This document shows positions 6,381 through 14,205 of a stretch of 43,255 nt of DNA, piece after piece. Origin of the DNA: Acidimicrobiales bacterium. GTDB lineage: Bacteria; Actinomycetota; Acidimicrobiia; Acidimicrobiales; MedAcidi-G1. Made by a program: the position numbers and the translations under genes. The notes below the pieces were generated by a model. That model worked only from the letters and a program-made list of their open reading frames with translations. It did not search any database and was not told the origin of the DNA. Location: positions 1 to 43,255 of the forward strand of contig JAQWOV010000010.1 of the NCBI GenBank assembly GCA_029245675.1. The letters run 5' to 3'. Numbering within the stretch: the first letter of the stretch is position 1; each line of letters starts with the position of its first letter.

Positions 6381-7493
6381 ATGCGGAGAGTCTCTTTTAT
6401 TTTTGTAATCTATTTTTTGGTTAGCGCATGTGGCAGCAACGTTCAATCAGTTATAACTACTTCAACTGACGCTGTTCTAGAAGCCGTAACCACCACTGAC
6501 ACCCCCCAAGAAACAACCATCCCCACCACCACTGACACCCCCCAAGAAACAACCATCCCCACCACCACTGACACCCCCCAAGAAACAACCATCCCCACCA
6601 CCACTGACACCCCCCAAAAAACAACCATCCCCACCACCACCGGACAAACCAGCGAAGAAGACTCGTCAACAGAGTGGGAAGCGATCATTCTGAATCAAAT
6701 AAACTCTCTTTCAATAACCGCTGGAACTACGCCAGTCAGCTATAACCGTGACGACTGGGGTTCGGGTTGGGCCGATCAAGATGGCAACTGTATCAACACT
6801 CGTCATGAGGTCCTGATGCTTGAATCTTTAGAACCAGTTGAATTGTCGTCAGACGGATGCCGAGTCATGTCGGGTTATTGGTATGGATCTTTTTCAGGAA
6901 CGTACACAGATAATCCTTCATCATTTGATATTGACCACTTTGTTCCTCTCGCCAACGCTCATAATTCTGGTGGTTGGGTTTGGAATGCTGCAACTAAGAA
7001 AGCTTTTTATAACGATCTTGTAGATCCACAGCACTTGATAGCCGTATCGGCATCTGAGAATCGTTCGAAAGGTGCGCGCGGTCCAGATGAATGGAAACCA
7101 TCAGATGTCACGTATTGGTGTCAGTACGCTGTTTCGTGGGTTGATATTAAGAGTCGTTGGGGTCTCACAGTTACTGCCGCAGAGCAAGCGGCTCTTCTTT
7201 TGATGATTGAATCCTGTGATGGACCACCAAACATGGAAGGAACTTCTTCACCGCCAACTGTCACGACTGTTTCCACAACCACAGTTCCTGTTGTGACGAC
7301 AACCACAACCGAGTCAACAAACACTCCTACAGTCCCGCCTGACCCTGGCAACAGTAAGAATTGTGGAGATTTCTCAACTTGGCTTGAAGCACAAGAATGG
7401 TTTGATACCTATTTCCCTTATTACGGTGATGTCGGAAGACTTGACGGCAACAATGACGGTGTTGCTTGCGAGTCGCTACCAGGGGCACCTTAG
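6381..7493 (+). CDS. Secreted HNH (DUF1524/GmrSD-like) nuclease-like lipoprotein with Excalibur domain
   Basis: From ATG 6381 the product is 370 residues. It opens with a lipoprotein signal (MRRVSFIFVIYFLVSACGSN, lipobox VSAC), which decides this start over in-frame ATGs at 6264 and 6357. A Thr/Pro linker with four 12-residue repeats (TTDTPQETTIPT) follows. The central domain has the pattern of exported HNH/DUF1524 proteins: DIDHFVPLANAH (putative metal-binding Asp/His), then NDLVDPQHLIAV and SENRSKGARGPDEWKP, with paired Cys residues. After a second Thr-rich linker comes an Excalibur calcium-binding domain (CGDFSTWLEAQ ... DGNNDGVACE). Probably an outer-surface nuclease used in nutrient scavenging or defence. 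CATAAT lies 6 nt before the start, consistent with leaderless transcription. Confidence 0.85.
   Translation: MRRVSFIFVIYFLVSACGSNVQSVITTSTDAVLEAVTTTDTPQETTIPTTTDTPQETTIPTTTDTPQETTIPTTTDTPQKTTIPTTTGQTSEEDSSTEWEAIILNQINSLSITAGTTPVSYNRDDWGSGWADQDGNCINTRHEVLMLESLEPVELSSDGCRVMSGYWYGSFSGTYTDNPSSFDIDHFVPLANAHNSGGWVWNAATKKAFYNDLVDPQHLIAVSASENRSKGARGPDEWKPSDVTYWCQYAVSWVDIKSRWGLTVTAAEQAALLLMIESCDGPPNMEGTSSPPTVTTVSTTTVPVVTTTTTESTNTPTVPPDPGNSKNCGDFSTWLEAQEWFDTYFPYYGDVGRLDGNNDGVACESLPGAP
6489..6632 (+). repeat. 36-bp tandem repeat, four copies, in the lipoprotein linker
   Basis: Four consecutive 36-bp units start at 6489, 6525, 6561 and 6597, with a partial fifth after 6632. They encode 12-residue Thr/Pro linker repeats. 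The units are identical except for one G-to-A change in the fourth (Glu to Lys). Near-identity implies recent expansion by slippage or recombination; the length is in frame, so copy number can vary without breaking the gene. Confidence 0.92.
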
Positions 7494-7497
7494 AAAG

Positions 7498-7503
7498 TAG
7501 AGT
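7498..7503 (+). promoter_or_regulatory. -10-like TAGAGT for leaderless start at 7511
   Basis: TAGAGT fits TAnnnT and ends 7 nt before ATG 7511. The 15 bases before the start hold no clear Shine-Dalgarno. Confidence 0.35.
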
Positions 7504-7510
7504 GAGTTTC

Positions 7511-7954
7511 ATGTCCAACATCGAAGAAGTTAGAAAGTTTTTGTCCAGCGAAACTGGTCTCGCTACCGTGAGTACTGTGCAGAAAGATGGGCGTGTTCTT
7601 TCAAGTATTGTGAACTGCGGAGTGATTGACCACCCCGGCAATAGTTCTCCTTGTGTGGCTTTTGTGTCTGCAGCGCACGCAGCTCGGCTGAGTCATATTC
7701 GCCGTGGGTCTGAAATGACGGTAGCTATTCGACGTGGCTGGTCTTGGCGTTCTGTAACCGGGCCAACAGATTTGCTTGGCCCAGAAAGCCTCTCGGAAGA
7801 ATTCAATTCTGAAGATTTGAGGCTTCTGTTGCGTGAAGTGTTTGAGTCTGCTGGTGGAACTCACGAGGACTGGGAAGAATATGATCGTGTAATGTCCGAA
7901 GAGAAACGCGTGGTCGTACTCGTCGCTCCTGAGCGAATTCTTGGCAACTATTAG
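7511..7954 (+). CDS. PPOX-class, F420-dependent-type flavin/deazaflavin oxidoreductase
   Basis: 147 residues, the usual size of the split-barrel PNPOx-like family common in actinobacteria. The pattern TGLATVSTVQKDGRVLSSIVNCGVI and the later VTGPTDLLGP match the barrel strands of TIGR03618-type proteins, which use F420, FMN or heme. The substrate cannot be told from sequence. ATG 7511 is chosen over 7466 because the family starts just before the helix EEVRKFLSSE, and because 7466 lies inside the upstream lipoprotein gene. The stop overlaps the 3' end of the convergent rsfS by 4 nt, with no room for a terminator between them. Confidence 0.85.
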   Translation: MSNIEEVRKFLSSETGLATVSTVQKDGRVLSSIVNCGVIDHPGNSSPCVAFVSAAHAARLSHIRRGSEMTVAIRRGWSWRSVTGPTDLLGPESLSEEFNSEDLRLLLREVFESAGGTHEDWEEYDRVMSEEKRVVVLVAPERILGNY

Positions 7955-8340
7955 TCCTCTTGCCATTCGATACGTGGGCAATCGTTCCATAGCCGTTCTA
8001 AGTCATAGATTGCTCTTGTTTCTTCATCAAATACGTGGACGATAAAACCACCATAATCTAAGAGGATCCAAATTGATCCTTCTTGATATTCTCGTCCCTC
8101 AATAGTCTCTGCTTTAGGCCCATCTAGTAAGAGCATTTGTTCTTCAATTTCTTCTACTATCGCTCGAACCTGCCGATAGTTGCTCCCACTAGTGATGACG
8201 AAAATGTCTGTTATACCGACTAGAGCTCCGACGTCAAGAAGGACAGTGTCTTTCCCCAGCTTTTCATCTGCTGCAAGCGCTGCCTGTTTCGACCAACGCT
8301 CAATATCTTCTGTAACTAAATTATTTCGCAAATGAACCAA
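7951..8340 (-). CDS. rsfS: Ribosomal silencing factor RsfS (Iojap/YbeB)
   Basis: About 129 residues with the RsfS core: KLGKDTVLLDVGALVGITDIFVITSGSNYRQVRAIVEEIEE, then GSIWILLDYGGFIVHVFDEETRAIYDLERLW. The family binds uL14 on the large subunit and blocks 70S formation during starvation. It is downstream of nadD and the LCP-type gene, the usual actinobacterial order. The start is uncertain: there is no ATG, and the candidates are TTG 8340 and an in-frame TTG at 8331. The 3' end overlaps the convergent flavoprotein gene by 4 nt. Confidence 0.93.
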   Translation of the reverse strand: MVHLRNNLVTEDIERWSKQAALAADEKLGKDTVLLDVGALVGITDIFVITSGSNYRQVRAIVEEIEEQMLLLDGPKAETIEGREYQEGSIWILLDYGGFIVHVFDEETRAIYDLERLWNDCPRIEWQED

Positions 8341-8370
8341 CTCGGAAAATACTTACCATAACTATGTCTT

Positions 8371-9564
8371 CTAACTAAGAGCGTAAGCAAAGTCAGCGCC
8401 TATTATGACCGTAACTTCAGTTACTGGACTTACTAATTCGTTGAATTCAACCGGGAGCCCTAACTGCGCACCAAATGTCTCTGCTTCTTCTGCAACCATA
8501 GGGTCTCGGTAAATGACTTTTGACTCTTGGACGTCAAATGATTCATAGTTTCCAACAACAATTATTTCTGCTCCTACGGAAACGATTTGCTTACGCGCTA
8601 TTGAGTCAACAGTAAAATCTCCAGTGCCGTTGATTAAACGCACGGTCAAACGTTCTCCTGGAATAGCAGCTATCGGGAATGGGAATAAATCAACCACTAA
8701 ATCTTGAAGCTCTTCTTCGTTAGGGAAAAGAGAACTTCCAACTTCGTCTATCGGGAAAGCAACCAAACCGGTCTCAGCGGAAGTAACAACTGCAAGGAAG
8801 TCAACAATGCTCAAACCCAAATCAGGGAGTTTCTCTAACGGGTCTTCAGTTTCTCCTAATTCTTTCAACCACGAATCCCAAAAACTTTTCCCGCGATCTA
8901 CTTGGTTCCCGTCCCCGGAAAACGAGAAGAATTTAACCACTTCTTCTCCAGTGATACTTATCTCTCCTTCAGGAAAATGAGTAATTTCTGTTCCTGCATC
9001 CGTAACTTCAATAAGAGCGTTGTCTAAGTCGACTTCAACCCCGGTTACCGGAGAGATCAAACCTGACCAACGTGAGGAAGTAAGGAGAACTTCTTCGCTG
9101 AACGACACTCCAAATAAATCAATTAATGCAGAAGTAAGTGCGCTTAAACCGCCCTCGCTGTATACAGATCTGAGATCGCAAGGTGATTGTTGGCAATCTC
9201 TGTCTAAATTCAAAGCTGGTGGAACGATTAGTACAGAGCCTCCTCCTTGTTCACGATCAGCGACAGCACCAATAATTAAGTTCACTAAATTTCCTTCGTT
9301 ATCTTCGGTCGCTACAGCCATGGACCAAGTTTGTTCAACAAAAGCTTCGAACCCTGGGGCGGTTGGATCAGTAACTGCATCTAACGTCTCGCCGTTTTGA
9401 CTATCAAGGAGTTGGTCGCCGCTTTCAAATATCAGAACAGCAGACCAAGTAACAGCAGCTGCGATAAATAGCGGGAAAATCCACCGCCAACCGAAAGAAG
9501 GCTTCGGCGCTTTCTCTTTTCGTTTAAAACGAGCGGCCGTCGCTTCAGATTCCTTTTCTTCCAC
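8371..9564 (-). CDS. LCP/LytR_C family membrane-anchored cell-envelope protein
   Basis: 397 residues. A basic cytoplasmic N-terminus (FKRKEKAPKPS) is followed by one membrane anchor (about 27-46, WIFPLFIAAAVTWSAVLIF). Then comes a diverged LytR-CpsA-Psr-like extracellular domain (LIIGAVADREQGGGSVLIVPPAL ... LISPVTGVEVDLDNALIEV) and a C-terminal LytR_C domain (LTVRLINGTG ... EVTVIIGADFA). LCP enzymes attach glycopolymers to the wall; the Arg residues needed for that are not obvious here, so this member may be regulatory or structural. GTG 9564 overlaps the nadD stop by one base, indicating translational coupling. The nadD-LCP-rsfS order is typical of actinobacteria. Confidence 0.8.
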   Translation of the reverse strand: MEEKESEATAARFKRKEKAPKPSFGWRWIFPLFIAAAVTWSAVLIFESGDQLLDSQNGETLDAVTDPTAPGFEAFVEQTWSMAVATEDNEGNLVNLIIGAVADREQGGGSVLIVPPALNLDRDCQQSPCDLRSVYSEGGLSALTSALIDLFGVSFSEEVLLTSSRWSGLISPVTGVEVDLDNALIEVTDAGTEITHFPEGEISITGEEVVKFFSFSGDGNQVDRGKSFWDSWLKELGETEDPLEKLPDLGLSIVDFLAVVTSAETGLVAFPIDEVGSSLFPNEEELQDLVVDLFPFPIAAIPGERLTVRLINGTGDFTVDSIARKQIVSVGAEIIVVGNYESFDVQESKVIYRDPMVAEEAETFGAQLGLPVEFNELVSPVTEVTVIIGADFAYALS

Positions 9565-10178
9565 TAGAAATTACCCTCTTCATACAATTCGTGTTCATCT
9601 ATATATGACTTCACTGATTCAGAAACCATTGTTTTTACCTCTACACCTTTACGGCTTCTAAAACGAATTTCTGTTCCAGCTATATCCGGAGTCTCTGCAA
9701 TTACTTTCTTGAACCTCCAACCCGCCGGCGGTTCCGCTCCAAGATATCCCGGTCTATCAACTACCACCAAAGTCGCATTGTCGCGTATGAGGTCGGTGTC
9801 TTTCCACGTATCAAGTTCTGTGGCTACATCTCCGCCTACGAGAAGGAATAGGTCTGAATTTGGAAAAAGAGCTCTCATCTCTTTTAACGTTGCCGAAGTA
9901 TAAGTTAGCCCTCCTCGATTGATCTCTGAATCATCTGCCTGTAAGCCGTCAAAGTCAGATACTGCAGCTTTTACCATCTCTAAGCGATGCTGTGCAGAAG
10001 TCACTTCAATACCTGCTTCTGTTTTTTGCCATGGATCATTAGCCACTACAAATAGAACCAAATCAAGTTCCAGTTGATCTCGTGCTGCTAAAGCTGCGGC
10101 AAGATGGCCGAGATGAGGAGGATCAAAGGTTCCTCCAAACAAACCAATGCGACTTTCCTGGAGTTTGCTCACGGACAT
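9564..10178 (-). CDS. nadD: Nicotinate-nucleotide adenylyltransferase NadD
   Basis: 204 residues. The nucleotidyltransferase signature is at the N-terminus (IGLFGGTFDPPHLGHLAAAL, residues 12-31), with both His residues of the HxGH motif region. Later come LFLLVGGDVATELDTWKD and GTEIRFRSRKG, matching the family's substrate loop and ISSTxIR-like motif. It converts nicotinate mononucleotide to deamido-NAD in NAD synthesis. ATG 10178 follows AGTAGAG, a weak Shine-Dalgarno. First gene of the nadD-LCP-rsfS operon. Confidence 0.96.
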   Translation of the reverse strand: MSVSKLQESRIGLFGGTFDPPHLGHLAAALAARDQLELDLVLFVVANDPWQKTEAGIEVTSAQHRLEMVKAAVSDFDGLQADDSEINRGGLTYTSATLKEMRALFPNSDLFLLVGGDVATELDTWKDTDLIRDNATLVVVDRPGYLGAEPPAGWRFKKVIAETPDIAGTEIRFRSRKGVEVKTMVSESVKSYIDEHELYEEGNF

Positions 10179-10264
10179 AACTCTACTTTGAATTGTTTCG
10201 TATCTTCAGATTCCCGAGTTTAAAATACCGCTGTGACCTGCGTTTTTTAGAAATGTGTCATAAG

Positions 10265-10390
10265 TCATAAGGAAAACTCTTCACAAGCAGCAAAAATTGT
10301 GCTTAAATTGTTTTCTGGTGGTTCAAGCGAGTTAGTGACAATTTTTAGGCTCACAACAGCACCATCTTTCGTAATAAAAATTTCAGACAT
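10265..10390 (-). CDS. Possible 41-residue small protein
   Basis: ATG 10390 to TGA 10265 on the minus strand encodes MSEIFITKDGAVVSLKIVTN and continues to EEFSL. The composition looks like a real, mildly acidic small protein with alternating hydrophobic residues. It lies between nadD (same strand) and the divergent sigma factor gene. Against it: no Shine-Dalgarno, no TAnnnT before the start, and the start is immediately preceded by a GC-rich hairpin (10391-10402). I recognise no family. Confidence 0.3.
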   Translation of the reverse strand: MSEIFITKDGAVVSLKIVTNSLEPPENNLSTIFAACEEFSL

Positions 10391-10429
10391 CGGCGCGTGC
10401 CGCGGAAAAACACAAGAGAGTAAGAAAAT

Positions 10430-11263
10430 ATGAGTGACTCAGTTGGACAATACCTAAACGAAATCGGAATGGTTGATCTTTTAGATGCCCACCAAGAGCG
10501 CGAGCTTTCTAAGTTGATTGAAGCAGGTGCTGCCGCTCAAACTAAAAAAGATGAGGGTGAGACTGGAAAAGACCTTGATAGAGCAATTCGTAACGCTGCT
10601 CGAGCAAAAGATCGATTTATTCGCTCCAACTTACGTCTTGTGGTCAGCGTTGCTCGGAGATATCCGCTTCCTCCTGGAATGGAACTTCTTGACCTTATTC
10701 AAGAAGGGAACCTCGGTCTGGAGCATGCAGTAGATAAATTTGACTGGCGTAAAGGCTTCAAATTCTCAACTTACGCTACTTTCTGGATACGTCAAGCAAT
10801 AGGTCGTGCACTTGACCAAAAAGCAAGTTTGGTCCGTTTACCCGGAGATCGTTCAGCGAGCCTTCGAGCTGCTTTGCGTGCCGTTTCTGGTAATGGTGAC
10901 GAGCTAGATGAAGAACATGCTCGCCTTCATAGGCTAACCACACCGACTTCTCTGGACCGGACTATCGGTGATGATGACAGCAATGAATTGGTTGATCTTC
11001 TTCCTGATTCCAAACCTGGACCAGAAGCAGAGGTTATGTCTCAAGCAGAGAATGAAATGGCTACCGGACTTCTTGATGTCCTTGACCATCGTGCACGCTA
11101 CGCAGTAGAGCAACGTTTTGGAATCACTGATGGAAGAAAACGCTCCTACCGTGAAGTTGGAGAGAATCTTGGTGTGACAGCTGAAGCCGCGAGACGCCTC
11201 GTGAAGCGTGCTGTAAATACTGTTCGAGATCGCGCTGGCGAAGTTATTGACGCCACCGTCTAA
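10430..11263 (+). CDS. Sigma-70 family RNA polymerase sigma factor (group 2/SigA-like)
   Basis: 277 residues. It has a short region 1.2 (VGQYLNEIGMVDLLDAHQERELSKLIEAG) and a complete region 2 (RFIRSNLRLVVSVARRY, LLDLIQEGNLGLEHAVDKFD, KFSTYATFWIRQAIGRALD). A region 3 follows, then a region 4 helix-turn-helix (RSYREVGENLGVTAEAARRLVKRAV). It lacks region 1.1 and is shorter than a housekeeping SigA, so it is probably an alternative group 2 factor. The stretch between 2.4 and 3 is less conserved than in SigA. ATG 10430 is preceded by AGAGAG. It stands alone between the nadD operon and aroG. Confidence 0.92.
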   Translation: MSDSVGQYLNEIGMVDLLDAHQERELSKLIEAGAAAQTKKDEGETGKDLDRAIRNAARAKDRFIRSNLRLVVSVARRYPLPPGMELLDLIQEGNLGLEHAVDKFDWRKGFKFSTYATFWIRQAIGRALDQKASLVRLPGDRSASLRAALRAVSGNGDELDEEHARLHRLTTPTSLDRTIGDDDSNELVDLLPDSKPGPEAEVMSQAENEMATGLLDVLDHRARYAVEQRFGITDGRKRSYREVGENLGVTAEAARRLVKRAVNTVRDRAGEVIDATV

Positions 11264-11295
11264 CGTTCTTAATAAATATTAAATTTAAATCATTC

Positions 11296-11317
11296 AGGGC
11301 TAGCACGCCCTTTCCTC
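11296..11317 (+). terminator. Weak hairpin terminator after the sigma factor gene
   Basis: AGGGC (11296-11300) pairs with GCCCT (11307-11311) around TAGCAC, followed by TTCCTC. The short stem with a poor T-run makes it a modest candidate between the sigma gene and the aroG promoter. Confidence 0.35.
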
Positions 11318-11323
11318 TAGTAT
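11318..11323 (+). promoter_or_regulatory. -10-like TAGTAT for leaderless start at 11331
   Basis: TAGTAT ends 7 nt before GTG 11331. No Shine-Dalgarno is present and the bases between are AT-only apart from one C, so the transcript probably begins at the start codon. Confidence 0.4.
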
Positions 11324-11330
11324 CTATATT

Positions 11331-12710
11331 GTGAATAATTCTTCTTCCACCGTTGATTCCGGAGTCCAAGACTGGACACCTAGTTCTTGGCGTAATTTCT
11401 TAGCGTTACAACAGCCAGAATGGCCAGACCCTGATGCTCATTCACAAGCACTCAAAGAACTCTCTTCTTTTCCTCCTCTCGTTTTTGCCGGTGAAAGCCG
11501 AGACTTAACTGAAAGTCTTGCAAACGTCTGCAATGGAAAAGCTTTTCTTTTGCAAGCCGGTGATTGTGCAGAATCGTTTGATACTTCTGCTGATTCAATT
11601 AGAGATCGGCTGCGAGTGATACTTCAAATGGCGATTGTTTTGACCTACTTCACAGGCGTGCCTGTAATAAAAGTAGGTCGCATTGCAGGACAATTTGCCA
11701 AACCTCGTTCAAATAACACTGAAACCGTAGATGGTGTTGAACTGCCTTCTTTCCGCGGACATATTGTAAACAACATCGAATTTTCAGCAGACGAACGTGT
11801 CCCCGATCCGCAACGACTTCTAACGGCCTACAATCGCGCTTCCTCTACTCTTAATTTGCTACGTGCTTTCACAAAGGGTGGTTTTGCTGACATTTCACAT
11901 GTTCATCAGTGGAACAGAGAATTCGTGGCTGACAGCCCATCGGGACAACGCTACGAGGCGCTAGCTGACGAAATTGAACGTGCCGTTAAATTCATGGAAG
12001 CATGTGGAATCACCTCAGAGACTTTGGCTGAGTTACGTCAAGTTGATTTTTTCACAAGCCATGAAGCTCTCCTGCTTGACTATGAAGAAGCTTTAACAAG
12101 AGAAGACTCTCTCACGGGTGATTGGTATGACTGTTCCGCCCACATGCTTTGGATCGGAGAGAGAACCCGGCAGACCGATGGAGCTCATGTCGAGTTCCTG
12201 CGTGGCGTCAAAAATCCTATTGGTTGCAAGGTAGGTCCAGATGCTACGACCGAAGAGGTTCTCGAAATCTGTGAATCTCTTAATTCGGAAAGGATTCCAG
12301 GACGTTTGACACTGATTGTTCGAATGGGTGCAAAAAACATTACTGATAAATTTCCGCCGATTCTTCAAGCAGTTAAAGAATCAGGACACCCAGTGGTCTG
12401 GGTGTGTGATCCCATGCACGCCAATACCTTCACGGCAGAAGGTGGAAGAAAAACTAGACATTTCGAAGATGTCCTTTCTGAAGTTTCAGGATTCTTCGCT
12501 GTGCATCGCTCCGAAGGCACGCACCCTGGTGGAGTTCATCTTGAACTGACAGGCGACAACGTTACCGAATGCTTAGGCGGCGGAGCGGAAGTTGTAGACA
12601 GCGACCTTGAAGAACGCTACGAAACTATGTGCGATCCACGTCTAAATGGAAGTCAAAGTATTGATCTTGCCTTCCGTGTCGCCGAACTACTCCGCAACGG
12701 TCAAGTTTGA
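11331..12710 (+). CDS. aroG: 3-deoxy-7-phosphoheptulonate (DAHP) synthase, class II
   Basis: 459 residues, the size of class II (plant/mycobacterial-type) DAHP synthases. It starts with DWTPSSWRNFLALQQPEWPD and shows the diagnostic FLLQAGDCAESF (PEP and metal Cys), VIKVGRIAGQFAKPRS, DCSAHMLWIGERTRQ, NPIGCKVGP, WVCDPMHANT and GGVHLELTGDNVTECLGG. It condenses phosphoenolpyruvate and erythrose 4-phosphate as the first step of the shikimate pathway. No other aro genes are adjacent. It converges with the VWA gene, with only 5 bp between them. Start GTG 11331 fits the family N-terminus. Confidence 0.97.
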   Translation: MNNSSSTVDSGVQDWTPSSWRNFLALQQPEWPDPDAHSQALKELSSFPPLVFAGESRDLTESLANVCNGKAFLLQAGDCAESFDTSADSIRDRLRVILQMAIVLTYFTGVPVIKVGRIAGQFAKPRSNNTETVDGVELPSFRGHIVNNIEFSADERVPDPQRLLTAYNRASSTLNLLRAFTKGGFADISHVHQWNREFVADSPSGQRYEALADEIERAVKFMEACGITSETLAELRQVDFFTSHEALLLDYEEALTREDSLTGDWYDCSAHMLWIGERTRQTDGAHVEFLRGVKNPIGCKVGPDATTEEVLEICESLNSERIPGRLTLIVRMGAKNITDKFPPILQAVKESGHPVVWVCDPMHANTFTAEGGRKTRHFEDVLSEVSGFFAVHRSEGTHPGGVHLELTGDNVTECLGGGAEVVDSDLEERYETMCDPRLNGSQSIDLAFRVAELLRNGQV

Positions 12711-12715
12711 TTACA

Positions 12716-14194
12716 TCAGACTAGTTTTTCTACAAAACTTTCCAATTGTCTTAGATTCCGAACTTCGTAACACCCATCAGTATGTGTGGTGTATTCGCCT
12801 ACTATTGAATCACCAGTATCCCAATAAGCACGTGGTTCAGGGTTCAACCAATACACCTTCCGTGCTTTCTTTTTCATTTCTTGGATAATCCAAGCCTGAG
12901 AAGCATGATAGTTGTTCCGGGCATCACCAAGAATAAGCACCGTCGTTTTTGGATTGAGATCTCGTCCAAATTTCTCCCAAAAAACATCAAATGCATGGCC
13001 GTAGTCTGAATGTCCGTCGACCCAAACCACATCCGCTTCAGTATTTACCCTATGAACTGCCTCTCCTATGTCTTCCACTCCTTCAAAGAACCTAGTTACT
13101 TCGTCTAATCCATCTATGAAAACAAAGGACCGTACTTTTGAAAACTGGTTACTTATTGCATAAACCAAATGCAGCGTGAATCGTGCAAATGAAGCCACCG
13201 AGCCTGAAATGTCTGCTACAACCATAATTTCTGGTTTTGCCGGCCGCGGAAACCGGAATTTTGGTTCTGCCGGTACCCCTCCGTAGCTCAAGGAATGTCT
13301 AATTGTCCTTCGGAAATCAAGTGGGCCTTTTCTTCCGTGACGACGTTTTCTCGCTAGGCGTACCGCTAATTTTCTCGTAAGTGGGTAAATGGCCTTACGG
13401 AGTTCACTCATTTCTTCCCGAGAGGCATGCATAAAGTCAACATCTTCGGGAAGCGGCTTTCGTAAAGTACGAGCCATCGCCTCAACACCTCGATCCGCTA
13501 CCAGGCGGCGACGTATTTCTGCTTCAACTTCAGTTTTTAATTTTTCTATGCGGTCTAAAAATTCGTCGCGTTCTAACCTTTCCTCAAACTGGCTCATGGG
13601 TTGAGAGGTCTGACTCTTTGTCTCTTCCATGAGTTTTTCCAAAACCCCATCTAAATCAAGATTTCGAAGAGTTCGGTACAGGTAATAAGTTCCTCCGACT
13701 GGGCGGCCAGGTTCCATGCCAGCAAACCTAAGTACTGCTTGTCGCGCAAGCGCACTTAACATTGCCATATCTCCATTTAAAAGTGCTTTAAAAAGCATCT
13801 CAGCAAGTTGTTCTGGCGTGAGGGACTGCATTCCTCCTCCCCCACCTTGAGGCTGACCTTGACCAGGGAGCGCGCTCTCGTCGCCTTCTTGATCCTCTCC
13901 GGAAAGATCCCCTTCCGCTTCTGAACCAATAATGTACTCTTCGCCGCGCATTGAAAAATAGACTTCAAAAACAACTTCAAACGCTTTCCAGTGAGTGTGA
14001 TTCTTTACAAGTGTTGCGCCAAGCGCATATTTAAAAGATTCTCGATCTTCCAGCGGTATATGAGTTACTGCCTCCATAGCATCTAGATTCTCCGTAAGGC
14101 TTACTGGCAATCCTGCTTCTCTCAACTCGACAATAAAGCCGCCGAGAAGTTCGAGAAGCGGAGAATTCTCTAATTCGGGCTCAGCAACAGTCAT
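12716..14194 (-). CDS. CoxE-like VWA domain protein
   Basis: 492 residues. The N-terminal half contains an acidic/Gln-Gly-rich linker (about 105-125) and long charged helices. The C-terminal VWA domain has an intact MIDAS motif, IMVVADISGSVASF (DxSxS), followed by SFVFIDGLDEVTRFF, and ends with VLILGDARNNYH. This is the CoxE-like family that pairs with MoxR AAA ATPases, thought to act together as metal-insertion or protein-remodelling chaperones. The upstream MoxR gene ends 11 bp away on the same strand. No CO dehydrogenase or other obvious client is nearby, so the target is unknown. Confidence 0.88.
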   Translation of the reverse strand: MTVAEPELENSPLLELLGGFIVELREAGLPVSLTENLDAMEAVTHIPLEDRESFKYALGATLVKNHTHWKAFEVVFEVYFSMRGEEYIIGSEAEGDLSGEDQEGDESALPGQGQPQGGGGGMQSLTPEQLAEMLFKALLNGDMAMLSALARQAVLRFAGMEPGRPVGGTYYLYRTLRNLDLDGVLEKLMEETKSQTSQPMSQFEERLERDEFLDRIEKLKTEVEAEIRRRLVADRGVEAMARTLRKPLPEDVDFMHASREEMSELRKAIYPLTRKLAVRLARKRRHGRKGPLDFRRTIRHSLSYGGVPAEPKFRFPRPAKPEIMVVADISGSVASFARFTLHLVYAISNQFSKVRSFVFIDGLDEVTRFFEGVEDIGEAVHRVNTEADVVWVDGHSDYGHAFDVFWEKFGRDLNPKTTVLILGDARNNYHASQAWIIQEMKKKARKVYWLNPEPRAYWDTGDSIVGEYTTHTDGCYEVRNLRQLESFVEKLV

Positions 14195-14205
14195 AAAGAA
14201 ACGTT

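Noticed and set aside
6489-6632. CRISPR-like array
   Set aside because: The 36-bp units are contiguous with no spacers and lie in frame inside a coding linker.
6443-6688. Minus-strand Val/Trp-rich repeat frames
   Set aside because: They are the antisense of the 36-bp tandem repeat and have no independent support.
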